Assembly: GCF_043197795.1 (NCBI RefSeq)
Contig: NZ_JBICTU010000002.1
Location: 186,001-250,000, forward strand
Length of the DNA stretch: 64,000 nt
Reading direction: 5' to 3'
From: Sphaerisporangium sp040649355
GTDB lineage: Bacteria; Actinomycetota; Actinomycetes; Streptosporangiales; Streptosporangiaceae
The notes beneath the pieces are model-generated. The model was not told the origin of the DNA and did not search any database. It saw nothing but the letters and a program-made list of their open reading frames with translations. Made by a program: the position numbers and the translations under genes. Positions 34,108 to 42,379 of the stretch are shown here, in pieces. Each line of letters begins with the position of its first letter. Position 1 is the stretch's first letter.

Positions 34108-35010
34108 TCATCCCTTGTGGTCCGCGCCGAACCGGCTCAGCCGGAGGTAGAGGAGCGAGCAGAACAGCAGGATCACGAACCCGGCCGTCGTGAGCGCGGA
34201 GCCGTACCCGAAGTCCTTGGAGTCGATCGCGCGCTGGGCCACGTACAGCGGGAGCGTGGTGGTGACCTGCGCCGGCCCGCCCCCGGTCAGCGTGTAGATC
34301 AGGTCGACGTTGTTGAACTCCCAGACCGAGCGCAGCAGCGTGGCCAGCACGATGGCGTCCCGCAGGTGCGGGAGCGTGACGTGGAAGAAGCGCCGCGTAC
34401 GGCCGGCCCCGTCGACCGCCGCCGCCTCGTACAGCTCTCCTGGGATGCCCTGCAGCCCGGCGAGCAGCAGGATCGCGAAGAACGGCACGCCGCGCCACAG
34501 CTCGGTGATGACCACCGCGCCGAAGACGGTGTCCGGGTTGCCGAGCACGGCGGCCTCGGGGGCGCCGAGGTAGCGCACGATGCCGGTGGTGGGGTTGTAG
34601 AGCAGGATCCAGATGCCCGTGGTGAGCACCCCGGAGACCGCCCACGGCGAGAACACCATCGAGCGGGCGAGCCCCCGGCCGATGAAACTTTCATTCACCA
34701 TGAGCGCCAGGGCGAGTCCGAGCAGGAGCTGCAGAACGATCTCGACGACCACCCACTTGGCGGTGAAGCCCAGGCTGGACCAGAACAGCGGGTCGTGGAA
34801 CAGCATCTCCCTGAAGTTGTCCAGGCCGGCGAACCCGTTGGCCCATGGCTTGGTCAGGTTGTAGTGCCGCAAGCTGTAGTACAGGACGCTGCCGATGGGG
34901 TAGACGAGGAACACCGCGATCAGCAGCACCGTCGGTGAGATCAGCAGGTACGGGGCCCAGCGCAGGGCCCGCGGGCGTCCCCTCGCCTGGGGTGTGCTGG
35001 CCAAAGCCAC
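34108..35010 (-). CDS. sugar ABC transporter permease, MalF type (uronate cluster)
   Basis: 300-residue permease with six membrane segments and EAA loop ELYEAAAVDGAGRTRRFFHV near residue 205. The GTG at 35010 is favoured: GGAG lies six bases upstream and the protein then starts ALASTPQARGRPRALRW directly before the first helix. An open frame reaches 130 codons further but crosses the divergent promoter. First gene of the operon, divergent from kdgD. Confidence 0.88.
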   Translation of the reverse strand: MALASTPQARGRPRALRWAPYLLISPTVLLIAVFLVYPIGSVLYYSLRHYNLTKPWANGFAGLDNFREMLFHDPLFWSSLGFTAKWVVVEIVLQLLLGLALALMVNESFIGRGLARSMVFSPWAVSGVLTTGIWILLYNPTTGIVRYLGAPEAAVLGNPDTVFGAVVITELWRGVPFFAILLLAGLQGIPGELYEAAAVDGAGRTRRFFHVTLPHLRDAIVLATLLRSVWEFNNVDLIYTLTGGGPAQVTTTLPLYVAQRAIDSKDFGYGSALTTAGFVILLFCSLLYLRLSRFGADHKG

Positions 35011-35043
35011 CTCGCACTCCGTTCCGTCGGGCAACGTGACACA

Positions 35044-35234
35044 TTCTTGAATGACGTTCACACTTGTGTACGCGCCGTCAACGTAGGAACGCGACACGCG
35101 AACTGTCAACCCTTCGCCAGGTAACCAAAGCATTTCGAACGCGTGGCAGCCGCGTTCGCGCCGCTCCCTTGACTGGCGGGGGGTGTCGGCCATACGTTCC
35201 ATGTGTTCATATACGTGAATACAGTTCTTGAATG
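35044..35234. promoter_or_regulatory. divergent promoter with repeated TTCTTGAATG element
   Basis: The 244-bp gap between the permease start (35010) and kdgD (35255) holds TTCTTGAATG twice (35044-35053 and 35225-35234), each near one of the two starts, and a partial dyad TTCATATACGTGAA (35206-35219). GTTCCATGT at 35196 matches the first nine positions of the 17-bp tandem site, but no second copy lies 20 bp away. This promoter may answer to the second IclR protein; binding is inferred. Confidence 0.4.
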
Positions 35235-35254
35235 TGTACGCGAGAGAGGACCGC

Positions 35255-36175
35255 ATGACTGCGCTGGTGGATCGGCTCGACGGGCTGCTGTTCTTCCCCG
35301 TCACACCGTGCGACGACCGGGAGCGGCTGAACCTCGATGCCTTCCGCCTGCACGTGCGCGAAGGCGTGGCGGCGGGTTGCGGCGCGGTGTTCGCCTGCTG
35401 CGGCACGGGCGAGTTCCCCTCGCTGAGCCTGGACGACTACGCGGCCTGCGTCGCCGCCGCCGTCGAGGAGAGCGCCGGGCGCGTGCCCGTCGTGGCGGGC
35501 ACGGGGTACGGGACGGCGCTGGCGTCGCGGTTCTCCGCGGCGGCGGAGGCGGCGGGGGCCGACGGCCTGCTCGCCCTGCCGCCCTACTTGATCCAGGCCG
35601 ACCAGGAGGGGCTGCGCCGCCACTACGAGGCCCTGGCCGACGCCTCCGGGCTGCCCGTCATCCTCTACCAGCGGGACAACGCCATCTTCGAGCCGGACAC
35701 CGTCGTCGCCCTGGCCCGCCATCCCCGCATCGTGGGCTTCAAGGACGGATACGGCGACCTCGACCTGCTCCAGCGCACCATCAGCGCGGTCCGCTCGGCC
35801 TCGGGCGAGCTGCTCTACTTCAACGGCCTGCCCACGGCCGAGATGTCGGCGCTCGCCTACCGGGGGCTCGGCATCACCCGATACTCCTCGGCCGTCTTCT
35901 GCTTCGTGCCGACCGTCGCGCTGGCCTTTCACCGGGCGCTGGTCGGCGGCGACGACGCCACGGTCGACCTGCTGATCGACGAGTTCTACCGGCCGCTGGT
36001 CGAGCTGCGCCGCCAGGGCTCCGGGTACGCCGTGTCGCTCGTCAAGGCCGGCGTGCGGTTGCGAGGGCTCGACGTGGGCCCCCCGCGCGTCCCGCTCGCC
36101 GAGCCCGCCCCCGAACACGTCAAGCGACTCGCGGAGCTGGTCGAGCGCGCCCTTGAGGTGATCGAGGGTCGCTGA
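35255..36175 (+). CDS. kdgD: 5-dehydro-4-deoxyglucarate dehydratase (decarboxylating)
   Basis: 306-residue DapA-superfamily aldolase-fold enzyme converting 5-keto-4-deoxyglucarate to 2-ketoglutarate semialdehyde, CO2 and water. LLFFPVTPCDDRERLNLDAF, CCGTGEFPSLS, PPYLIQADQEGL, YQRDN and the Schiff-base Lys in GFKDGYGDLDL near residue 163 are hallmark KdgD motifs that distinguish it from DapA. ATG 35255 has GAGAGGA upstream; an in-frame ATG at 35228 overlaps the promoter element. It completes the Udh oxidative route except for a semialdehyde dehydrogenase, which is not in the window. Confidence 0.9.
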   Translation: MTALVDRLDGLLFFPVTPCDDRERLNLDAFRLHVREGVAAGCGAVFACCGTGEFPSLSLDDYAACVAAAVEESAGRVPVVAGTGYGTALASRFSAAAEAAGADGLLALPPYLIQADQEGLRRHYEALADASGLPVILYQRDNAIFEPDTVVALARHPRIVGFKDGYGDLDLLQRTISAVRSASGELLYFNGLPTAEMSALAYRGLGITRYSSAVFCFVPTVALAFHRALVGGDDATVDLLIDEFYRPLVELRRQGSGYAVSLVKAGVRLRGLDVGPPRVPLAEPAPEHVKRLAELVERALEVIEGR

Positions 36176-36310
36176 CCCCCGCGCCTGGGCGCCGCGTCTC
36201 GGGGAGGCCCCCACCGGGGACCCCGCCGCGGCGCGCCCGCACGGGCCCCGACCCCCTGGAGGCTCCCTCGGCCAGAGGCGGGCCTCCCTGACCCAGGAGG
36301 TACCGATCCC

Positions 36311-37627
36311 TTGAGAACACCTTGGAGAACGACGGCCGTGCTCGCGTCCGGCCTGTGCGCGGTGGCGCTCGCGACCGCGCCCGTGCCGGCCTCGGCTTCC
36401 ACCGAGACGCCGCTGGGGCGGCGCACGCTGCCCGCCAATGACGGATGGGCCGCCGCGACCACCGGCACGACCGGCGGCTCGGCGGCCGACGACGCCCACG
36501 TCTACACCGTCCGAAACCGCAAGGAGCTGGTCGCGGCCCTGGCCGGAGGCGACAGGACACCGAAGATCATCTATGTGAAGGGCGTCATCGACGGGAACAC
36601 CGACGACTCCGGCGCCAAGCTCGGCTGCGACGACTACGCGGTGGGCGGCTACACCCTCCCTGCGTACCTCGCGGCCTACGACCCGGCGGTGTGGGGCCGA
36701 GACACCGAGCCGTCCGGTCCACTGGAGGACGCGCGCGCCGCCTCGGCGGCCAGGCAGACGGCGCACGTCAAGCCGAAGGTGGGCTCCAACACCACCATCG
36801 CCGGCGTCGGCCATGCCGTGATCAAGGGCCTCAACCTGCACGTCGACAAGGCCGACAACGTCATCATCAGGAACATCACGTTCCAGGACGCCTACGACTG
36901 CTTCCCCCAGTGGGACCCGACCGACGGCGACGAGGGCAACTGGAACTCCCTCTACGACAACATCTCGGTCACCGGCTCCACGCACGTCTGGGCCGACCAC
37001 AACAGCTTCGACGACGGCGGAAACCCCGACTCCGCGCAGCCGCTGTACTTCGGGCGGCCCTACCAGGTACACGACGGCGAGCTCGACATCACCAACGGGG
37101 CGGACCTCGCCACGGTGTCGTGGAACCGGTTCGCCGGCCACGACAAGACCATGCTGATCGGCTCCACCAACAACCCGGCCACCGACTCAGGCAAGCTCAA
37201 CGTGACCGTTCACCACAACGTGTTCGACACCATCTTGCAGAGGGCGCCGCGCGTGAGGTTCGGCCGGGTACACGTCTACGACAACTTCTACAACGTCCCC
37301 GCCGGCGCGGGGTACGTCTACAGCTTCGGCGTCGGCGTGCAGTCGAAGATCTACGCCGAGAACAACTACTTCCGCCTCGGCTCGGGCGTCGGCGCGGACC
37401 AGATCATCTACAACTGGGGCGGCACCGCGATCCACGCCACGGGCACGCTCGTGACCAGCGGCGCCACGACGCGCCAGGTCGACATCCTGGCGGCCCACAA
37501 CGCCACCCACGACCCCGACCTGTCCGGCGACGCCGGCTGGACCCCGACCCTGCACACCAAGGTCGACCCGGCGCTCGTGGTGGCCCTCAAGGTGCCGCTC
37601 CTGGCGGGCGCCGGACGCCTGCTCTGA
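36311..37627 (+). CDS. secreted pectate lyase, polysaccharide lyase family 1
   Basis: 438-residue exported enzyme that cleaves polygalacturonate by beta-elimination, supplying unsaturated oligogalacturonides. It starts with TTG at 36311, supported by AGGAGG ten bases upstream. Signal peptide with Arg-rich start and PVPASAS cleavage region. Parallel beta-helix motifs: IIRNITFQDAYDCF, VWADHNSFDDGG (Ca2+-binding Asp), DGELDITNGADL, WNRFAGHDKTMLIG, and the catalytic Arg in RAPRVRFGRVH near residue 313. It follows kdgD by 135 bp, which contain only the ribosome site. A perfect 15-bp stem terminator follows. Confidence 0.93.
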   Translation: MRTPWRTTAVLASGLCAVALATAPVPASASTETPLGRRTLPANDGWAAATTGTTGGSAADDAHVYTVRNRKELVAALAGGDRTPKIIYVKGVIDGNTDDSGAKLGCDDYAVGGYTLPAYLAAYDPAVWGRDTEPSGPLEDARAASAARQTAHVKPKVGSNTTIAGVGHAVIKGLNLHVDKADNVIIRNITFQDAYDCFPQWDPTDGDEGNWNSLYDNISVTGSTHVWADHNSFDDGGNPDSAQPLYFGRPYQVHDGELDITNGADLATVSWNRFAGHDKTMLIGSTNNPATDSGKLNVTVHHNVFDTILQRAPRVRFGRVHVYDNFYNVPAGAGYVYSFGVGVQSKIYAENNYFRLGSGVGADQIIYNWGGTAIHATGTLVTSGATTRQVDILAAHNATHDPDLSGDAGWTPTLHTKVDPALVVALKVPLLAGAGRLL

Positions 37628-37638
37628 CCTTTCGCCCC

Positions 37639-37675
37639 GTGGACCGTCACGCCGGTGGGCGGCGTGACGGTCCAC
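37639..37675. terminator. terminator hairpin after pectate lyase
   Basis: Perfect 15-bp stem GTGGACCGTCACGCC (37639-37653) with GGCGTGACGGTCCAC (37661-37675) and a seven-base loop; no T-run. It sits between the convergent pectate lyase and DUF402 genes and marks the right edge of the pectin island. Confidence 0.85.
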
Positions 37676-37685
37676 GTGCACGGGG

Positions 37686-38216
37686 TCAGGAGATCTCTGC
37701 CAGCCAGCGCTCGTGGGCCCCCGAGAAGGGCGGCAGGCGATCGTGGACGGCGGTCATCAGCCACGCGGCCGAACGCTCCGCCTGGGCGATGACCTCTCCG
37801 GTATACGCGTAGCGGACCTGGTGCTCGGCGAACTCGTCCTCGTCGTCGAGCAGGACCCGCCCGTCGCGCATCCGGATCACGTCGAGGTCGAGGTCGACCA
37901 TCGTCACCTGCCCGTCGCGCCACTCAGGGACGGTCGTGATGTCGCAGTAGATCGACGCCTTGCTCGGCACGCCGTTGAAGGTGGCGGTCCACCACAGCCC
38001 CCGTGGGAACAGCATGACGAAGGGCTGCGGCCAGACGACCGGCGGCTCGCCGCCCCGGCTGCCGCTGGTGCCGGCCGGGCAGCCGGTCCAGACGCCGTGC
38101 TCGTCCTCCCCCAGCAGCCGTGCCCCGTGGTGCCAGTGCAGTGATCCGTCGAACTTTGTGTAGACGATGTCGACCGCTGTGCCGGTGATGTCCGCCCCGC
38201 GGGCTTGGACGCTCAC
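37686..38216 (-). CDS. DUF402 (FomD-like) domain protein
   Basis: 176-residue protein of the DUF402 family, related to FomD and nucleoside-diphosphate-linked hydrolases. Visible features: GSLHWHHGARLLGEDEHGVW, YCDITTVPEWRDG, then VDLDLDVIRMRDG and LLDDEDEFAEH, the acidic metal-binding run typical of the family. Its substrate is unknown. It lies 77 bp downstream of rnj on the same strand, and its stop codon faces the pectin-island terminator. Confidence 0.8.
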   Translation of the reverse strand: MSVQARGADITGTAVDIVYTKFDGSLHWHHGARLLGEDEHGVWTGCPAGTSGSRGGEPPVVWPQPFVMLFPRGLWWTATFNGVPSKASIYCDITTVPEWRDGQVTMVDLDLDVIRMRDGRVLLDDEDEFAEHQVRYAYTGEVIAQAERSAAWLMTAVHDRLPPFSGAHERWLAEIS

Positions 38217-38293
38217 CGGCGATCAGCTCGTTTCGCGCGCATGCGGCTCCTCGTGCGTGGCTGAAGTCCTCCCGCACGGAAACCTACGCCCGC

Positions 38294-39979
38294 TCAGACC
38301 TCCACTACCACCGGAATAATCATGGGACGGCGACGGTAGGTGTCACTGACCCAGCGCCCGACGATGCGGCGCGTCAGCCGGCGCATCTGCTGGAGGTCGG
38401 CGACCCCGTCGGCCCCGGCCTCCTGAAGCGCCTTCTCGATCAGCGGGATGACCGCGTCGAACGCCTCGATCTCGATGCCGGAACCGCGCGCGTAGATCTC
38501 CGGGCCGCCGCTCACCTTGCCCGTCGTCGAGTCGACCACGACGACGACCGAGATGAACCCCTCGTCGCCGAGGATGCGCCGGTCCTTCAGGGCGACGTCG
38601 GTGACCGCGCCCACCGAGGAGCCGTCCACGTAGACGTAGCCGCACTGCACCGCGCCCACGATGCGCGCCCTGCCGTCGACCAGGTCGACCACCACGCCGT
38701 CCTCGGCGATGACGATGTGGTCGTCAGGCACGCCGGTCATCGCCGCGAGCTTGGCGTGGGCACGCATGTGGCGCCACTCGCCGTGCACCGGCATGAAGTT
38801 GGACGGCTTGGTGAGGTTCAGGACGTACAGCAGCTCGCCCGCGGCCGCGTGACCGGAGACGTGCACCAGGGCGTTGCCCTTGTGGATCACCCGGGCGCCC
38901 CAGCGGGTGAGCCCGTTGATGACCTTGTTGACGGCCGTCTCGTTGCCGGGCACCAGCGAGGACGCCAGCAGGACGGTGTCCCCCTCGGCGACGCGGATCG
39001 GGTGGTCGCGGTTGGCCATGCGGGACAGCGCCGCCATGGGCTCGCCCTGCGACCCCGTGCAGATCAGCACGACGTCCTCCGGCGGCCACTCCTCGATCTC
39101 CCGGGAGTCGACGAGGATCCCCGGCGGCACCCTGAGGTAGCCGAGGTCCCTGGCCACGCCCATGTTGCGGACCATCGAGCGCCCGATGAGCGCGACCTTG
39201 CGGCCGTTCTCCTCGGCGGCGTCGAAGATCTGCTGCACGCGGTGCACGTGCGAGGCGAAGCACGCCACGATGATCCGCTTGGTCGCGCTGCGGAAGACCT
39301 CGTCGATCACCGGGCTGATGGTGCGCTCGCTCGGGACGAAGCCGGGCACCTCGGAGTTGGTCGAGTCGGACATCAGCAGGTCGACGCCCTCGGAGCCGAG
39401 CCTGGCGAAGCCGCCGAGGTCGGTGAGGCGGCCGTCGAGCGGCAGCTGGTCCATCTTGAAGTCGCCGGTGTGCAGCACGATGCCGGCTTCGGTCCTGATG
39501 GCGACGGCCAGGGCGTCGGGAATGGAGTGGTTGACCGCGAAGAACTCGCACTCGAACGGCCCGAACCGCTGCCGCTGCCCCTCGGCCACCTCCACCTTGA
39601 CCGGCTGGATGCGGTGCTCGGTGAGCTTGCTCTCGATCAGCCCCAGCGTCAGCCGCGACCCCACCAGAGGAATGCCGGCCCGCTCGCGCAGAAGGTACGG
39701 CACGGCGCCGATGTGGTCCTCGTGGGCGTGCGTCAGCACGACCGCCTCGATGTCGTCGAGCCGGTCCCTGATGTAGTCGAAGTCGGGCAGGATCAGGTCG
39801 ACGCCCGGCTGGTCGGGCTCTGGGAACAGCACGCCGCAGTCGACGACCAGCAGGCGGCCGTCGAACTCGAAGACCGCCATGTTGCGACCGATCTCACCGA
39901 GCCCGCCCAGTGCGACGATGCGCAGGCCGTTCTCCGGCAGGACCGGAGGAGGTCCGAGCTCGGGATGCGGATGACTCAT
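38294..39979 (-). CDS. rnj: ribonuclease J
   Basis: 561-residue metallo-beta-lactamase/beta-CASP ribonuclease with 5'-exo and endo activity on RNA. HAHEDHIGAVPYL near residue 79 (zinc ligands), HTGDFKMD, MSDSTNSEVPGF, then CFASHVHRVQQIF and VSGHAAAGELLYVLN, and a C-terminal multimerisation domain ending MIIPVVVEV. Full length for actinobacterial RNase J. It lies directly downstream of dapA, the standard actinobacterial order. The 226-bp gap to dapA holds no recognised element. Confidence 0.95.
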   Translation of the reverse strand: MSHPHPELGPPPVLPENGLRIVALGGLGEIGRNMAVFEFDGRLLVVDCGVLFPEPDQPGVDLILPDFDYIRDRLDDIEAVVLTHAHEDHIGAVPYLLRERAGIPLVGSRLTLGLIESKLTEHRIQPVKVEVAEGQRQRFGPFECEFFAVNHSIPDALAVAIRTEAGIVLHTGDFKMDQLPLDGRLTDLGGFARLGSEGVDLLMSDSTNSEVPGFVPSERTISPVIDEVFRSATKRIIVACFASHVHRVQQIFDAAEENGRKVALIGRSMVRNMGVARDLGYLRVPPGILVDSREIEEWPPEDVVLICTGSQGEPMAALSRMANRDHPIRVAEGDTVLLASSLVPGNETAVNKVINGLTRWGARVIHKGNALVHVSGHAAAGELLYVLNLTKPSNFMPVHGEWRHMRAHAKLAAMTGVPDDHIVIAEDGVVVDLVDGRARIVGAVQCGYVYVDGSSVGAVTDVALKDRRILGDEGFISVVVVVDSTTGKVSGGPEIYARGSGIEIEAFDAVIPLIEKALQEAGADGVADLQQMRRLTRRIVGRWVSDTYRRRPMIIPVVVEV

Positions 39980-40205
39980 GCGTTACCCCCGTGTATGCCG
40001 GCCCGCCGCTCGTACACGGCTCCCTCGCCGAACCGTGCGGCGCGTCGCGGGCCGAGATCGCTGTGTCTCTCTCTCAAACTCTCTGTTCCTCCCCGCCACG
40101 CTCCGCGCGCGGCGACTCATTGGGATCGTTCTCCGCCGTTCACGTCGCACGGACGGCGGGCAAGCCAGACAATTCTCGCGCGCCTTACGCACGGCGCGCG
40201 GCACG

Positions 40206-41120
40206 TCAGTCGGACAACTTCACGCCGCCCGCGACCAGGTCCTCTCTCAGGACCGCGATCTGCTCGCGGGTGGCCTCCAGCAGGGGAAGGCGCACGGGGC
40301 CCACGGACCTGCCGAGCAGGGCGAGGGCCGCCTTGGCCATGATCGCACCCTGGGAGCGGGTCATGATGCCGGTGACCACCGGGAGCAGGCGCTGGTTGAC
40401 CGCGCGCGCCTCCTCGACATGGCCCGACGTGTACATGTGGATCATGGTGGCGAGCTCGGCGCCGACCACGTGGCTCACCACGCTCACGAACCCGGCCGCG
40501 CCGACCGCGAGCCAGGGCAGGTTGACCGCGTCGTCCCCGGAGTAGAAGGCCAGGTCGGTGGAGGCCATCACCTGGGAGCCGGCGAACAGGTCGCCCTTGG
40601 CGTCCTTCACCGCCGCGATGCGCGGGTGGGCGGCCAGGCGCCGCAGCGTCTCGGTCTCGATCGCCGTGCCGGTGCGCGCGGGGATGTCGTACAGCATCAC
40701 GGGGAGCCCGGTCGCGTCGGCCACCGCCGTGAAGTGGCGGTACAGGCCCTCCTGCGGAGGTTTGTTGTAGTAGGGCGTCACCACCAGCAGCCCGTGGGCG
40801 CCCGCGTTCTCCGCGGCCCTGGCGAGCTCGGCCGAGTGGCGGGTGTCGTTGGTGCCCGCTCCCGCCACCACGGTGGCCCTGTCGCCGACGGCCTCCACCA
40901 CGGCCCGGAGGATCATGTCCTTCTCGGCGTCGGTGGTGGTGGGGGACTCACCCGTCGTGCCGCTCACGACGAGCCCGTCGTTCTGTTGCTCGTCCACGAG
41001 GTAGGTGGCCAGGCGCTGGACACCTTCGAGATCGACGGCACCGTCGGCCGTGAACGGCGTGACCATCGCGGTCAGCATGCGACCGAAGGGCGCGTCGGAG
41101 GTTCCTGTTGGCGATGCCAT
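40206..41120 (-). CDS. dapA: 4-hydroxy-tetrahydrodipicolinate synthase
   Basis: 304-residue class I aldolase of lysine/diaminopimelate synthesis, condensing pyruvate with aspartate semialdehyde. LTAMVTPFTADGAVDL, the VVSGTTGESPTTT loop, the MLYDIPARTG Tyr, and the Schiff-base Lys in IAAVKDAKGDL near residue 176. ATG 41120 (MASPTGTSDAPFG) is chosen over one 45 bases upstream. It is clearly DapA, unlike the KdgD at 35255, because of the GTTGE triad and KDAKGD. Confidence 0.94.
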   Translation of the reverse strand: MASPTGTSDAPFGRMLTAMVTPFTADGAVDLEGVQRLATYLVDEQQNDGLVVSGTTGESPTTTDAEKDMILRAVVEAVGDRATVVAGAGTNDTRHSAELARAAENAGAHGLLVVTPYYNKPPQEGLYRHFTAVADATGLPVMLYDIPARTGTAIETETLRRLAAHPRIAAVKDAKGDLFAGSQVMASTDLAFYSGDDAVNLPWLAVGAAGFVSVVSHVVGAELATMIHMYTSGHVEEARAVNQRLLPVVTGIMTRSQGAIMAKAALALLGRSVGPVRLPLLEATREQIAVLREDLVAGGVKLSD

Positions 41121-41600
41121 AGACCGAACGGTACCCGGATCCGAGGAGACGGTGGACCCCGCCACCCCGGTTCGCCGCCCGATGGGACGTAATTAGGGCA
41201 TGTACCGCTAGCGCAGATGATAGCCGGATATGGATAGAGGCCGCCGATATGTGCTCGGGGGTACACACATCGACGACCTCTATCCATGCAATCGGAGCCG
41301 CTTACGGGGGCGTTACACGCTTCTGAGGAGAATTTTCCGATCGTTCGAGCGCACCCAGCCGACGGGGTTCCACAGGGCGGTTCCGCAGGAGGCGCGCCCG
41401 GCCGCCGGCGGCGCTTTCCCGCAGGTGGAAAGGCCGCGGCCCACGGGATCCGCGAGCCCTTCCGCACCCTTCGGCACAGGATGTGGTCACAGAATCGCGT
41501 TTGGTAAAGTTGGGACTCCAAGTGTCCATCATTACTCCCCGCTGTCCTTTGATTACGGCAAGATAGGGAAACGATCTCGAACGCCCCGAGGGATGGACGG
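41121..41600. other. 480-bp intergenic region with large hairpin and gntR promoter
   Basis: The gap between divergent dapA and the GntR gene contains the 60-bp stem-loop described separately. Near its right end, GGAC-N7-GTCC (within 41511-41528) is a weak dyad that could serve the GntR regulator. AGGAGA at 41322 is not followed by a convincing gene. Open frames crossing the hairpin on both strands give nearly the same peptide because of the inverted repeat and are not considered genes. Confidence 0.5.
41229..41288. repeat. 60-bp imperfect inverted repeat (stem-loop)
   Basis: Left arm 41229-41253 and right arm 41264-41288 pair at 21 of 25 positions around the loop CTCGGGGGTA; the outer ends are ATGGATAGAGG and CCTCTATCCAT. 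The four mismatches are scattered, so the stem has been kept while drifting. It has no T-run and is 108 bp from the dapA start, so it is not an ordinary terminator. Function unknown. Confidence 0.75.
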
Positions 41601-42341
41601 ATGACTGGTAACGACCCGGTGTACCTCCGTGTGGTCGAAGAGTTGCGGGCGCAGATAGTCGACGGCACCCTGCCGCCGGGCGCGCCCATTCCGTCTCGAG
41701 CGCAGCTCACCCAGCGCTTCAGAGTCGGCGAGACCGCCGCCAGGCACGCGCTGCGCGTCCTGGCCGCCGAAGGCCTGATCATCGGCAGGGTCGGCTCCGG
41801 GCACTACGTCCGCGAGAAGTCCGTGCTCTATCCCCTGCAGCGATGCCGCTACATCGACCACGACGCCCCGTTCGCCGCCGACATGCAGGCGGGCGGCCAC
41901 CGCGCCACCTGGGACTGGCGCAGCGAGGCGATCAAGGCGGGGCGCGAGACCGCCCGGCGGCTGCGCGTCGAGGAGGGCGAGCCCGTCATCCGCACGCGCT
42001 ACGTCTTCCGCGCCGAGGGCAAGCCCATGCAGCTCGCCACCTCCTACGAGCCGGCCGACCTCGGCAGGGCGCAGTCCTTCCCCGAGGAGGGCACCAACGG
42101 CCGCAAGAGCCTCGTGGCCCGCATGTCCGCCGTGGGCATCAAGATCACCGACATCCGCGAGAGCGTGCACACCCGGGTGCCCCAGCCGGCCGAGAGCGAC
42201 CTGCTCGACCTGCCCACCGGAGTTCACGTCCTCCATGTCGAGCGCACCCACTGGTCGGGCGACCGTCCGGTGGAGACCAGCGACATCGTGGTCCCCGGCG
42301 ACCGGTTCCGCCTCGTCTACTCCGTCCCGATCGGCGCCTGA
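41601..42341 (+). CDS. GntR-family regulator with UTRA domain (HutC type)
   Basis: 246-residue regulator. GntR winged helix VYLRVVEELRAQIVDGTL, PGAPIPSRAQLTQRF, ARHALRVLAAEGLI and the wing RVGSGHYV, then a UTRA effector domain with RVEEGEPVIRTRYVFRAEGKP, ATSYEPADL and a C-terminal ERTHWSGDRPVETSDIVV. It stands alone, divergent from dapA and convergent with the EamA exporter. The ligand is unknown; HutC-type proteins bind small metabolites such as urocanate or amino sugars. Confidence 0.9.
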   Translation: MTGNDPVYLRVVEELRAQIVDGTLPPGAPIPSRAQLTQRFRVGETAARHALRVLAAEGLIIGRVGSGHYVREKSVLYPLQRCRYIDHDAPFAADMQAGGHRATWDWRSEAIKAGRETARRLRVEEGEPVIRTRYVFRAEGKPMQLATSYEPADLGRAQSFPEEGTNGRKSLVARMSAVGIKITDIRESVHTRVPQPAESDLLDLPTGVHVLHVERTHWSGDRPVETSDIVVPGDRFRLVYSVPIGA

Positions 42342-42379
42342 CCCTCCCGGGGCCCCCGCAACGCCCGCGTGCGCGGCCC

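Noticed and set aside
35255..36175. Reading the DapA-superfamily gene as a second dapA or a KDG aldolase
   Set aside because: FFPVTP, CCGTGEFPSLS and FKDGYGDLDL are KdgD hallmarks; the genuine dapA lies at 40206-41120.
41230..41604. Short genes crossing the large hairpin on both strands
   Set aside because: Both frames give MDRGRR-type starts only because the inverted repeat encodes itself; no ribosome site or family match.
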